Below, one piece after another: positions 28,297-36,266 of a stretch of DNA of 63,545 nt. The position numbers and the translations under genes were made by a program. Source of the stretch: DASZKW01 sp035552775 (GTDB lineage: Bacteria > Actinomycetota > Acidimicrobiia > Acidimicrobiales > Palsa-688); NCBI GenBank assembly GCA_035552775.1, contig DASZKW010000089.1:1-63545 (forward strand), read 5' to 3'. Under the pieces are notes generated by a model. That model ran no database searches and had not been told where the DNA came from. It worked only from the letters and a program-made list of their open reading frames with translations. The stretch's first letter is position 1. Every line of letters starts with the position of its first letter.

Positions 28297-29409
28297 CTAG
28301 GCGTTGGCCTCCTCTGAATCGGGCGCGTCGCCCTCTTCGGAATCGGGCGCCTCGCCGTCGCCTCCGGAGGCCGCCGGCGAGCCCTTGTCCGCTCCGTCCA
28401 CCTCCTCGTCGTCGTCGAAGACCCGGCTCTGCAAGATGTCCTCGGCCTCGATCCTCATGAGGTCGGCTCGGCCGAGCTTCCTGCCCGGGTCGCCCACGAT
28501 GCGGGCGGCTTGTCGCAGACGGGCCCGCTCCAAGGCGTTGCGGACGCTCCTGGCGTTGGCGAAGCGGGGTTGACGCATCCGCCGTTCCAAGTAGTCGCGA
28601 AACGCCTTCTCGGCGTCGGGTGATAGCTCGTACTGCTGCTCGGCCAGCATCAGTTGGCCGATGGCCACCAACTCGTCCAAGCCATAGTCGGGGAAGTGGA
28701 TGTGGTGGGCGATGCGCGAGCCCATGCCGGGATTGCTCTGGAAGAACTGGTCCATGCGGTCCTTGTAGCCGGCCAGGATGACCACGAGGTTCTCGCGCTC
28801 GTTCTCCATCATCTGGAGGAGGATCTCGATGGTCTCCTGCCCGTAGTCGCGCTCGTTCTCCTGGCGGTACAGGTAATAAGCCTCGTCGACGAACAGCACC
28901 CCGCCCATGGCCCGCTTCAGGACCTCTTTGGTCTTGGGCGCGGTGTGGCCGATGTACTGGCCCACCAGATCGTCCCGGGTGACGTTCACCAGATGGCCCT
29001 TCTGCAGGTAACCGAGACGGTGGAGCAACTCGGCCATCCGCATGGCGACGGTCGTCTTGCCCGTCCCCGGACTGCCGGTGAACGACATGTGCAGGGTGGG
29101 CCGTGTGGACTCGATCCCGAAGCGGCGCCGGAGCCGGTCGACGAGCAAAAGGTCGCCGATCTCCCGGATGCGCGACTTGACAGGTACCAGCCCCACGAGT
29201 TCCCGCTCGAGGCGTTCGATTACCTCTTTGGTGTGGACAGCGGCTTCTTCCGACTGGACGTCGACCATGGCGTCGTCGGGCAACCGATCGTCTTCGGGCG
29301 CCTGGTCGTCGACCGAGTCGCCATTGGCTTCGGCCTGCCCTGACGCCGCAGCCGACCCGGAACGTTGCATGGAGAAGCCTCGTCCCGGGCTGGCTTCGGC
29401 CTCACTCAT
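28297..29409 (-). CDS. cbbX: RuBisCO activase CbbX
   Basis: A 370-residue AAA+ protein of the red-type RuBisCO activase family, which removes inhibitory sugar phosphates from RuBisCO by pulling on the large-subunit C-terminus. Walker A is TGSPGTGKTT (111-120), Walker B is VLFVDEA (171-177), with GQYIGHTAPKTKEVLKRA between them as in CbbX. There is an acidic N-terminal extension of ~55 residues and an acidic tail with two copies of APDSEE, both unlike typical ~310-residue CbbX proteins. The ATG at 29409 overlaps the cbbS stop (ATGA), so activase and small subunit are coupled. Confidence 0.93.
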   Translation of the reverse strand: MSEAEASPGRGFSMQRSGSAAASGQAEANGDSVDDQAPEDDRLPDDAMVDVQSEEAAVHTKEVIERLERELVGLVPVKSRIREIGDLLLVDRLRRRFGIESTRPTLHMSFTGSPGTGKTTVAMRMAELLHRLGYLQKGHLVNVTRDDLVGQYIGHTAPKTKEVLKRAMGGVLFVDEAYYLYRQENERDYGQETIEILLQMMENERENLVVILAGYKDRMDQFFQSNPGMGSRIAHHIHFPDYGLDELVAIGQLMLAEQQYELSPDAEKAFRDYLERRMRQPRFANARSVRNALERARLRQAARIVGDPGRKLGRADLMRIEAEDILQSRVFDDDEEVDGADKGSPAASGGDGEAPDSEEGDAPDSEEANA

Positions 29410-29852
29410 TTGCCGCTGTCGCCCTTGCCGTTGGACTGGTAACGCTCGCCGTGCGGCTTGTCAGCGGCGTAGGACCGCATGTTGTAGGACATGTGGCGGT
29501 CGTTGAGCTCCGTGCGCACCAAGGCGAATCCCGGCTCCTCCGCCGGCCGGTTGACTATGAAGTCCAAGCCGGTGGTCTGGCGGTGGGGACTCGGGTCGTA
29601 GGCCACGACCTTTACGTAGTGGTTGGGGAAAGCTTCCGTGCACTCGTTGATCTCGTGGACGACTGCGGAGGCGTCCGAGATCTCGAACATGGGCAACTCC
29701 CACATGTCCCAGTATGAGTTTCTGGGATGGGGGTCGTCTGTGTATTCGATGGCAAGGGCCCATCCGTTGTCGATGGCGTACTGGACCTGTGCCTTGATCT
29801 CGTCGGCTGTGAAGTCGGGGAGGAACGAGAAGGTCCCCTGTGTGATTCGCAT
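29406..29852 (-). CDS. cbbS: RuBisCO small subunit, form IC
   Basis: A 148-residue small subunit that caps the L8S8 holoenzyme. Motifs are the opening ITQGTFSFLPDFT, QYAIDNGWALAIEYTDDPHP, RNSYWDMWELPMF and NHYVKVVAYDPS. The length and C-terminal extension (HMSYNMRSYAADKPHGERYQ) match the red-type (IC/ID) small subunit, whose extension forms a beta-barrel in the holoenzyme centre. It begins 13 bases after the cbbL stop and overlaps cbbX by 4 bases. Confidence 0.95.
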   Translation of the reverse strand: MRITQGTFSFLPDFTADEIKAQVQYAIDNGWALAIEYTDDPHPRNSYWDMWELPMFEISDASAVVHEINECTEAFPNHYVKVVAYDPSPHRQTTGLDFIVNRPAEEPGFALVRTELNDRHMSYNMRSYAADKPHGERYQSNGKGDSGK

Positions 29853-29865
29853 GGGCCGGATCCTC

Positions 29866-31335
29866 TCAGGATGTCGGGGTCGGAACCGAGTCGGATGTGT
29901 CTGTGGACTCGTAGTTGAAGGTGATGTCGCCCCAGATGTCGAGGGCCACCTGCAGGGCGGGACACTTCTTGGCCAGGTTCTTGAGGATGTCCTCTCCCTC
30001 GTTCATGTAGTCGCGGCCCTCGTTGCGGGCCTTGATCATCCCTTCCAGAGCTACTCGGTTGGCCTCCGCACCGGCGGCGATCCCCGACGGGTGGCCGATG
30101 GTGCCCCCGCCGAACTGGAGGACGACGTCCTCGCCCAGGTAATGGAGCAACTGGTGCATCTGGCCGGCGTGGATCCCGCCGGATGCGACAGGCATCACCC
30201 CGGGCATCGACGCCCACGACTGGTCGAAGTAGAGCCCCTTGACCGGGTCGGCAGCTATGTCGTTGAGCCGCAGGGTGTCGTAGTAACCGGCGATCATGTT
30301 GGGGTCGCCCTCCAGCTTGCCGACCACCGTGCCGGCGTGGACGTGGTCCACGCCGAGCATCCGGACCCACTTGGCGATCACACGGAAGCTGACGCCGTGG
30401 GTCTTCTGCCGGGTGTATGTGCCGTGGCCGGCCCGGTGCAGATGGAGCAGCATGCCGTTGGCCCTGGCCCACTTCGACATCGAAGTCATGGCCGTGTAAC
30501 CGACCACCAAGTCCATCATGATGATCGGGCTGCCGAGCTGCTTGGCGAACTCGGCCCGCTCGTACATGTCCTCCATGGTCGCGGCCGTCACGTTCATGTA
30601 GTGGCCCTTGACCTCGCCGGTCATCTCGTTGGCCCGCTGTACGCCTTCGATGGAGTAGAGGAAACGGTCACGCCAGCGCATGAACGGCTGGCTGTTGATG
30701 TTCTCGTCGTCCTTGGTGAAGTCGAGACCACCCTTCAGCGCCTCGTAGACGACCCTTCCGTAGTTCTTGGCTGACAGGCCCAGCTTCGGCTTGACGGTGG
30801 CACCGAGAAGTGGGCGGCCGAACTTGTTGAGGTACTCCCGCTCCATCACGATCCCGTGAGGTGGCCCCGGGAACGTCTTCAGGTAGTGGTTGGGGATGCG
30901 CATGTCCTCCAGGCGCAGCGCCTTGAGCGCCTTGAAACCGAAGACGTTGCCGATGATCGATGCCGTGAGGTTGGCGACCGATCCCTCCTCGAACAGGTCG
31001 ATGTCATGGGCGATGTAGGCGATGTGCTGGTTGTCGGAACCGGGTACCTCCTGCACCTTGTAGCACTTGGCCTGGTACTGCTTGTAGTTGGTCAGCCGGT
31101 CGGTCCACACCACCGTCCAGGTGGCGGTGGAGGACTCACCGGCGACTGCCGCGCCTGCCTCGATGGGGTCCACCCCCTTCTGGGGTGTGATGCGATGTGC
31201 CGAAAGGATGTCGGTGTCCTTCGGCTCGTAGTCGGGTTCGTAGTAGCCCATCTTGGCGTACGGGATGACCCCGGCGCCCCAGCGCTTCTCGCCCTCAGCC
31301 TGCTGTTGACCTTGCTTGCCGTTTTCTTCTGCCAT
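29866..31335 (-). CDS. cbbL: RuBisCO large subunit, form IC
   Basis: A 489-residue form I, red-type large subunit that fixes CO2 onto ribulose 1,5-bisphosphate. Active-site residues are all present: Lys182 and Lys184 (VKPKLGLSAKNYGR), the carbamylated Lys208 with Asp210 and Glu211 (GGLDFTKDDEN), His300 and Arg301 (LLHLHRAGHG), Lys340 on loop 6 (GTVVGKLEG), and phosphate loops SGGIHAG and GGGTIGHPSG. The sequence around WRDRFLYSIEGVQRA fits form IC of proteobacteria and some actinobacteria. It heads cbbL-cbbS-cbbX-cbbR. The start is ATG 31335, with GGAGG 5 bases upstream. Confidence 0.97.
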   Translation of the reverse strand: MAEENGKQGQQQAEGEKRWGAGVIPYAKMGYYEPDYEPKDTDILSAHRITPQKGVDPIEAGAAVAGESSTATWTVVWTDRLTNYKQYQAKCYKVQEVPGSDNQHIAYIAHDIDLFEEGSVANLTASIIGNVFGFKALKALRLEDMRIPNHYLKTFPGPPHGIVMEREYLNKFGRPLLGATVKPKLGLSAKNYGRVVYEALKGGLDFTKDDENINSQPFMRWRDRFLYSIEGVQRANEMTGEVKGHYMNVTAATMEDMYERAEFAKQLGSPIIMMDLVVGYTAMTSMSKWARANGMLLHLHRAGHGTYTRQKTHGVSFRVIAKWVRMLGVDHVHAGTVVGKLEGDPNMIAGYYDTLRLNDIAADPVKGLYFDQSWASMPGVMPVASGGIHAGQMHQLLHYLGEDVVLQFGGGTIGHPSGIAAGAEANRVALEGMIKARNEGRDYMNEGEDILKNLAKKCPALQVALDIWGDITFNYESTDTSDSVPTPTS

Positions 31336-31485
31336 GGCGCCTCCCTGAGTCGATTGAACGTAACCGCCGCCCTACAAGCATTTAAGCACTTGGTGATTAG
31401 CCTGTCCAATACTGATTAACGGTTGGTCCATAACTATCCCCTTATGTGATCACGACCGCCACAGTCGACGTCATCGCCGAGGAGC
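31336..31485. promoter_or_regulatory. cbb operon promoter region
   Basis: An AT-rich pocket in the head-to-head gap between cbbL and csoR. It holds several LysR-type T-N11-A candidates around 31392-31425, including GATTAG and CTGATTAACGG, and the ribosome site of cbbL (31341-31345). No single site is convincing. The cbb promoter and CbbR sites should lie here, only ~100 bases from the copper-responsive promoter. Confidence 0.45.
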
Positions 31486-31517
31486 TTGCCGGATACGCTA
31501 CGGGGGTATAGTGTTTT
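31486..31517 (+). promoter_or_regulatory. csoR promoter with copper-type operator
   Basis: A TTGCCG -35-like element (31486-31491) and a TATAGT -10-like element (31507-31512) are separated by 15 bases. Between and across them is the pseudo-palindrome ATAC-N9-GTAT (31493-31509) with a GGGGG run. This resembles CsoR operators, which are GC-tract palindromes with ATAC/GTAT ends. The -10 element is so close to the start codon that the mRNA should be nearly leaderless. Confidence 0.55.
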
Positions 31518-31520
31518 GTG

Positions 31521-31802
31521 ATGAACGGTTACGCCGCCCACAAGGACAACTACCTCAGGAGGTTACGCCGCATCGAAGGCCAGATCCGCGGGTTGCAGAA
31601 AATGGTCGAGGATGACAAATACTGCATCGACATCCTGACTCAGATCTCAGCCGCGTCGAAGGCCTTACAGTCGGTGGCCCTTGCCTTGTTGGAGGAGCAC
31701 ATGGCCGGCTGCGTCGTCGATGCCGCCAAGGTCGACGGCCGAGATGCCGACGCCAAGGTCCGTGAGGCCTCCGAGGCCATCGCCCGCCTCGTCCGTTCGT
31801 GA
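31521..31802 (+). CDS. csoR: Copper-sensing repressor CsoR
   Basis: A 93-residue all-helical repressor of the CsoR/RcnR family. The Cu(I) ligand set is present at the family positions: Cys35 (DKYCIDIL), His60 and Cys64 (LLEEHMAGC). It binds DNA as a tetramer without copper and releases when Cu(I) is bound. It is the first gene of csoR-copZ-copA, and a matching pseudo-palindrome overlaps its promoter. A GTG at 31518 just before the ATG could serve as an alternative start. Confidence 0.95.
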   Translation: MNGYAAHKDNYLRRLRRIEGQIRGLQKMVEDDKYCIDILTQISAASKALQSVALALLEEHMAGCVVDAAKVDGRDADAKVREASEAIARLVRS

Positions 31803-31842
31803 CCACGCCCCCGCCAACCCGACCCAAGAGGAGACCACACCC

Positions 31843-32055
31843 ATGAGCACCGCCACCTACACCGTCACCGGCATGACCTGTGAGCATTGCGTCAGAGCCG
31901 TGTCGAGCGCCATCGGCGAGCTACCCGGCGTTACCGCGGTGGACGTCGACCTGCCCACCGGCAAGACAACAGTCACCAGCGAGTCACCCCTAGACGCTGC
32001 CGCGGTCGCAGACGCCCTCGACGACGCAGGTGACTACAAGCTGACCACGCCGTGA
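31843..32055 (+). CDS. copZ: Copper chaperone CopZ (HMA domain)
   Basis: A 70-residue single heavy-metal-associated domain with the metal-binding motif GMTCEHC. It carries Cu(I) in the cytoplasm and hands it to the CopA ATPase. AGAGGAGA is 9 bases upstream of ATG 31843, which excludes the longer open frame. The stop overlaps the GTG start of copA (GTGA), so chaperone and pump are translationally coupled. Confidence 0.95.
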   Translation: MSTATYTVTGMTCEHCVRAVSSAIGELPGVTAVDVDLPTGKTTVTSESPLDAAAVADALDDAGDYKLTTP

Positions 32056-34409
32056 CGGCCACCGCCAACCCGGTCACCCGGGGAGGTGCCGCCGCTTGTA
32101 CCCAAAAGGTACAGCTGGCGATCGGCGGCATGACCTGCGCCTCGTGCGCGGCGCGCGTGGAGAAGCGGCTCAACCGGCTCGACGGGGTCACCGCCACCGT
32201 CAACTATGCCACCGAGCAGGCCAGCGTGGACTACCCGGCGGAGCTCGACGTCGTCGCCCTCGTCGATGCAGTCGAGGCTGCCGGCTACACCGCCCGGGTC
32301 CCTCGCCCGCCCGACGTAGACGCCACCCCCGGCGAGGGTACCGAGGACGACCCGGCCCGGGCACTGCGCCACCGCCTGGTCGTATCTGCGGTCCTGGCGG
32401 CTCCGGTCGTGGTGCTGGCCATGGTCCCCGCCACCCAGTTCCGCAACTGGCAGTGGCTGTCGCTGACGCTGGCCACCCCGGTGGTGGTGTGGGGGGCGTG
32501 GCCGTTCCACCGGGCGGCGTTCACCAACCTACGCCACCGGGCCGCCACCATGGACACGCTGGTCTCGGTCGGGGTGCTGGCCGCGTTCGGGTGGTCGCTG
32601 TACGCCCTGTTCATCGGCGATGCCGGCAAGCCGGGCACGACGATGATGTTCAGCCTGACGGTCAGCCAACTCTCGGGCCACGCACAGATCTACCTGGAAG
32701 CTGCCTCCGGCGTCACCGTGTTCCTACTCGCTGGTCGCTATTTCGAGGCCCGCGCCAGGGGGAGTTCCGGGGCCGCCCTCAAAGCCCTGCTCTCCCTCGG
32801 CGCCAAGGACGTCGCCGTGATGCGCGACGGTACCGAGAGGCGGGTCCCGGTCGACGATCTCAGTGTCGGGGACCTGTTCGTCGTGCGTCCCGGAGAGAAG
32901 ATCGCCACCGATGGGGTCGTCTGCGAGGGTACGTCAGCCGTCGACGCCTCCCTGCTCACGGGGGAATCCGTGCCCATCGAGGTGGTCCCCGGCGACCCGG
33001 TCACCGGCGCCACTGTCAACTCTGGTGGACGCCTGGTGATCCGCGCCACCAGGGTCGGTGCCGACACCCAACTCGCCCAGATCGCCCGGCTGGTCACAGA
33101 CGCCCAGAATGGCAAGGCGCCCGTGCAGCGCCTCGCCGACCGGGTCGCATCCGTATTCGTCCCCGTCGTCATCGTCATCGCGCTCGGGACCTTGGCGGGT
33201 TGGCTCGGCGCCGGCGGTAGCGCCACCGCCGCGTTCACCGCCGCGGTAGCTGTGCTGATCATCGCCTGCCCGTGCGCGCTCGGCCTGGCCACGCCCACCG
33301 CCCTGCTCGTGGGCACCGGCCGCGGGGCCCAACTGGGCATCCTGATCAAAGGACCGGAAATCCTCGAGTCCACCCGCAAGGTCGACACGATGGTGCTGGA
33401 CAAGACGGGCACGGTGACGACCGGGCAGATGACCCTCCACGAGGTCGTCCCCGCTGCTGGCGAGCAAATCCACGAGATCCTTCGCCTGGTCGGCGGTTTG
33501 GAGCACGCATCCGAACACCCCGTCGGGCGCGCCATCGCCAGCGCCGCGGCCGACCAAGTCGGTCCGCTCCCCGGCGTCACCGAGGTCGCCAACCGCGAAG
33601 GCGCCGGCATCACCGGCGTCGTCGACGGACACGCCGTCATCGCCGGGCGCGACCGCCTTTTCACCGAGCGGACCCGTGATCTTCCCTCCGAGCTGCGAGC
33701 CGCCCAAGATGCGGCAGAAACAGCCGGGCGCACGGCGGTTTTCGCCGGATGGGACGGCCTGGCGCGCGCCGTCATGGTGGTAGCCGACACGGTCAAACCG
33801 ACCTCCGCCGAAGCCGTCACCCAGTTGCGCGAGCTCGGTCTGCGGCCCATTTTGCTCACAGGCGACAACCCCCGCGCCGCCACCTCCATCGCCACGGAGA
33901 TAGGGATAGACCCCAGCAACGTAATCGCCGAGGTGCTACCCGCCGACAAGCTCGATGTCATCCGCCGCCTGCAGGGCGAAGGCCGGGTGGTGGCCATGGT
34001 GGGTGACGGCGTCAACGACGCCGCCGCCCTGGCCCAGGCCGATCTCGGCCTGGCCATGGGTACCGGCACCGACGTGGCCATCGAAGCCGCCGACCTCACC
34101 TTGGTCCGCGGCGACCTCCGATCTGTGGCTGACGCCATCGCTCTGTCCCGGCGCACCCTGGCAACGATCAAGGGCAACCTGTTTTGGGCATTCGCCTATA
34201 ACCTGGCAGCGATCCCGCTGGCCGCCGCGGGCTACCTCAACCCCATGATCGCCGGGGCGGCGATGGCTTTCAGCTCGGTGTTCGTCGTCTCCAACAGCCT
34301 GAGGCTGCGAGGATTCCGTGCCCGTTCCTCTGCCTCCGCCGCCGGGGCGCGCCCTCGGGTTCGCCGGGGCGCCCCCCACGATGGGAGACCGTCGCTCGTA
34401 GGACAGTAG
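32052..34409 (+). CDS. copA: Cu(I)-exporting P1B-type ATPase
   Basis: A 785-residue copper-export ATPase. One N-terminal HMA domain (Cys29 and Cys32 in GGMTCASC) precedes eight membrane spans. The transmembrane copper site is the CPC motif (~406-408, IIACPCALGLATPTA). Other catalytic motifs are TGES, the phosphorylated Asp450 in DKTGT, SEHPVG and GDGVNDAAAL (~651). The ~40-residue C-terminal tail is Arg/Ala-rich and not part of the family fold. The gene is coupled to copZ by a GTGA overlap and probably induced with it when CsoR binds copper. Confidence 0.97.
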   Translation: MTATANPVTRGGAAACTQKVQLAIGGMTCASCAARVEKRLNRLDGVTATVNYATEQASVDYPAELDVVALVDAVEAAGYTARVPRPPDVDATPGEGTEDDPARALRHRLVVSAVLAAPVVVLAMVPATQFRNWQWLSLTLATPVVVWGAWPFHRAAFTNLRHRAATMDTLVSVGVLAAFGWSLYALFIGDAGKPGTTMMFSLTVSQLSGHAQIYLEAASGVTVFLLAGRYFEARARGSSGAALKALLSLGAKDVAVMRDGTERRVPVDDLSVGDLFVVRPGEKIATDGVVCEGTSAVDASLLTGESVPIEVVPGDPVTGATVNSGGRLVIRATRVGADTQLAQIARLVTDAQNGKAPVQRLADRVASVFVPVVIVIALGTLAGWLGAGGSATAAFTAAVAVLIIACPCALGLATPTALLVGTGRGAQLGILIKGPEILESTRKVDTMVLDKTGTVTTGQMTLHEVVPAAGEQIHEILRLVGGLEHASEHPVGRAIASAAADQVGPLPGVTEVANREGAGITGVVDGHAVIAGRDRLFTERTRDLPSELRAAQDAAETAGRTAVFAGWDGLARAVMVVADTVKPTSAEAVTQLRELGLRPILLTGDNPRAATSIATEIGIDPSNVIAEVLPADKLDVIRRLQGEGRVVAMVGDGVNDAAALAQADLGLAMGTGTDVAIEAADLTLVRGDLRSVADAIALSRRTLATIKGNLFWAFAYNLAAIPLAAAGYLNPMIAGAAMAFSSVFVVSNSLRLRGFRARSSASAAGARPRVRRGAPHDGRPSLVGQ

Positions 34410-34469
34410 TCGCATACTGGGACCTCGCCGCGAGGAGGCGCCGAGGCGTCTTCGGGTAATCTCCCGCCG

Positions 34470-36260
34470 ATGGGGAACAGCCGCCCGGGCGCCACCGCTG
34501 CGCCGGACGGCATCGCGGTCGCGACCACGCATACGCGACGGGCGCGCCTGAGCGTGTGCGGCAAGACAGCAAATTCGGGTGACCGTCTGGAACACTGGAT
34601 AACCCGGGCGCGCGAGTACGCGGACGAGATCGTGCTCCTCGTGGACGAGGTGTCCGCCGACGACACCTTGGACGTGGCACTGGCCAACGCCGACCGCGTG
34701 GTCGCCTTCGAGCACTCGACCAACAACGAGGCCGCGCTCGACTTCGGCCTCCGCCAGGCGACAGGGGACTGGGTCCTGTGGCTCGACGACGACGAGTTCC
34801 TGGCCAAAGGGTTCGGCCAGGCGCTGCCCGCTCTCCTGGGCAACAGCCGGGTCACCCATTACTACCTCCCGTATCGCTGGCTGTTGAGGGACGGGGACGG
34901 CCGCTATGGGTGGGTCAAGACTTTCCCGTGGTACCCCAATCCCCGCCTCCGCCTGATCCGCAACGTCACCAGCCTCTACTGGCACCGGGGACGCCCCCAC
35001 AGCCCCTACGAGGTACTCGGCGATGGCGACGTGCTGGAGGGGGACGACGTCACTATCTACCACCTCGATTTTCTGTTACGCGACCGTGTCGCCCGGGAAC
35101 GCAAGGTTGCCGCCTACCGTCAGCGCGTCGGCCCATCATGCGAGGAGTATTACCTCTGGGAGGACTACGCCAGCACCCTCGCAGTGGAACCCGTCGACAT
35201 CAGCGAGATCGTCCGACCGCCGTCGCCGGAGGCGCGACGACGGGCCGCCGAGAGGTCTTCTCGCGGGTCCCTCCGGCCGCCCGAGCGGGTGTCCGCCGAA
35301 GCCCTGCGCCGATCGGTTGCCTGCCACTGGCCGAACGCTGACATCTACCACGCCACCTACGGCGAGCACACCACGCCACCCCAGGTCCTCGCCAACCGGG
35401 GCTACACCGTCGAAATCACGCTCGCCAACCTCGCGTCGCTGCCGTGGCGTAACAGCGGGACCGGCCCGGGACGCGTCGTGCTCGGCTATCACTGGGTTCA
35501 CCCCGACCACGGTGTCCTGGTGCGAGACGGTGACACGACGCTCCTCCCCGTGGTTGTGCCCCCAGGGGGCAAAGTCACCGTGGCAGCGGGGCTGTGGACG
35601 CCGTATGACCCGGGCCCCTACACCCTCCAATGGGACCTGCGGGCCGAGGGCGTCAACTGGTTTTCCGAGCGGGGGGTACCGCCGCTCGAGGTCAGCGTCA
35701 CCGTCAGCGAGCATGATCGTTTGATGGCCCGGCACCGGCCGGCCGCATCGGTGCCCCCCCGCGCCAAGGCGGCCGTCCACCGGCGGGGCGACAATGCCCG
35801 TCGGGCGGTACGGTCGATCAGCGCCCTGGTCAGGCTCGCCCGCCATCAGGCCGACCTGGCGGGCACCAACGTGGTCCCGGTCAAGCTGTGGCGAATCCTC
35901 GACACGCGCGACGGCACGGGCACCAAGGGCGCCGTCACCGGACCGATCAGCGCGGGCGCGGTCATCACCCTTCAAGTCGCCGGCTACGGGCTGGTACCGG
36001 ATCATGCCGTTGGGGTGGTGGCCAACCTGGCCGTGCCCGACGCCACCTACAACGGGTTCGTCACCGTGTTTCCCACTGATGGGTCATCAGGGTCGAGCGC
36101 GGTGGGCACGTACTTCACCGACGACGGTCGGCCTACGGCCAACCAGGTGGTGGCTCCTCTTGGCACCGGCCCGTTCGAAGGCCAGATTTCCCTCCGCCTG
36201 AGCGACAATCACCCCGGAACCGCGCAACTCCTGGTGGATGTCTCGGCCTACCTTGCCTGA
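34470..36260 (+). CDS. Three-domain protein: GT2-like glycosyltransferase, Ig-like module, secreted-type beta module
   Basis: A 596-residue protein, homologous over its length to the minus-strand protein at 39038-40783. Residues ~25-280 form a GT2-like domain: RLSVCGKTANSGDRLEHW, LLVDEVSADDTLDVA, the DXD-like VLWLDDDEF, and a distinctive YGWVKTFPWYPNPRLRLIRN. A middle domain (~300-420) has the Trp-rich pattern of an Ig-like domain (VVLGYHWVHPDHGVLVRDGD, YTLQWDLRAEGVNWFSERG). The C-terminal ~125 residues (RILDTRDGTG ... LLVDVSAYLA) match a beta module usually found on secreted actinobacterial proteins. There is no signal peptide or membrane helix. The start is ATG 34470. The next gene follows after 6 bases. 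Confidence 0.75.
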   Translation: MGNSRPGATAAPDGIAVATTHTRRARLSVCGKTANSGDRLEHWITRAREYADEIVLLVDEVSADDTLDVALANADRVVAFEHSTNNEAALDFGLRQATGDWVLWLDDDEFLAKGFGQALPALLGNSRVTHYYLPYRWLLRDGDGRYGWVKTFPWYPNPRLRLIRNVTSLYWHRGRPHSPYEVLGDGDVLEGDDVTIYHLDFLLRDRVARERKVAAYRQRVGPSCEEYYLWEDYASTLAVEPVDISEIVRPPSPEARRRAAERSSRGSLRPPERVSAEALRRSVACHWPNADIYHATYGEHTTPPQVLANRGYTVEITLANLASLPWRNSGTGPGRVVLGYHWVHPDHGVLVRDGDTTLLPVVVPPGGKVTVAAGLWTPYDPGPYTLQWDLRAEGVNWFSERGVPPLEVSVTVSEHDRLMARHRPAASVPPRAKAAVHRRGDNARRAVRSISALVRLARHQADLAGTNVVPVKLWRILDTRDGTGTKGAVTGPISAGAVITLQVAGYGLVPDHAVGVVANLAVPDATYNGFVTVFPTDGSSGSSAVGTYFTDDGRPTANQVVAPLGTGPFEGQISLRLSDNHPGTAQLLVDVSAYLA

Positions 36261-36266
36261 GACCCT

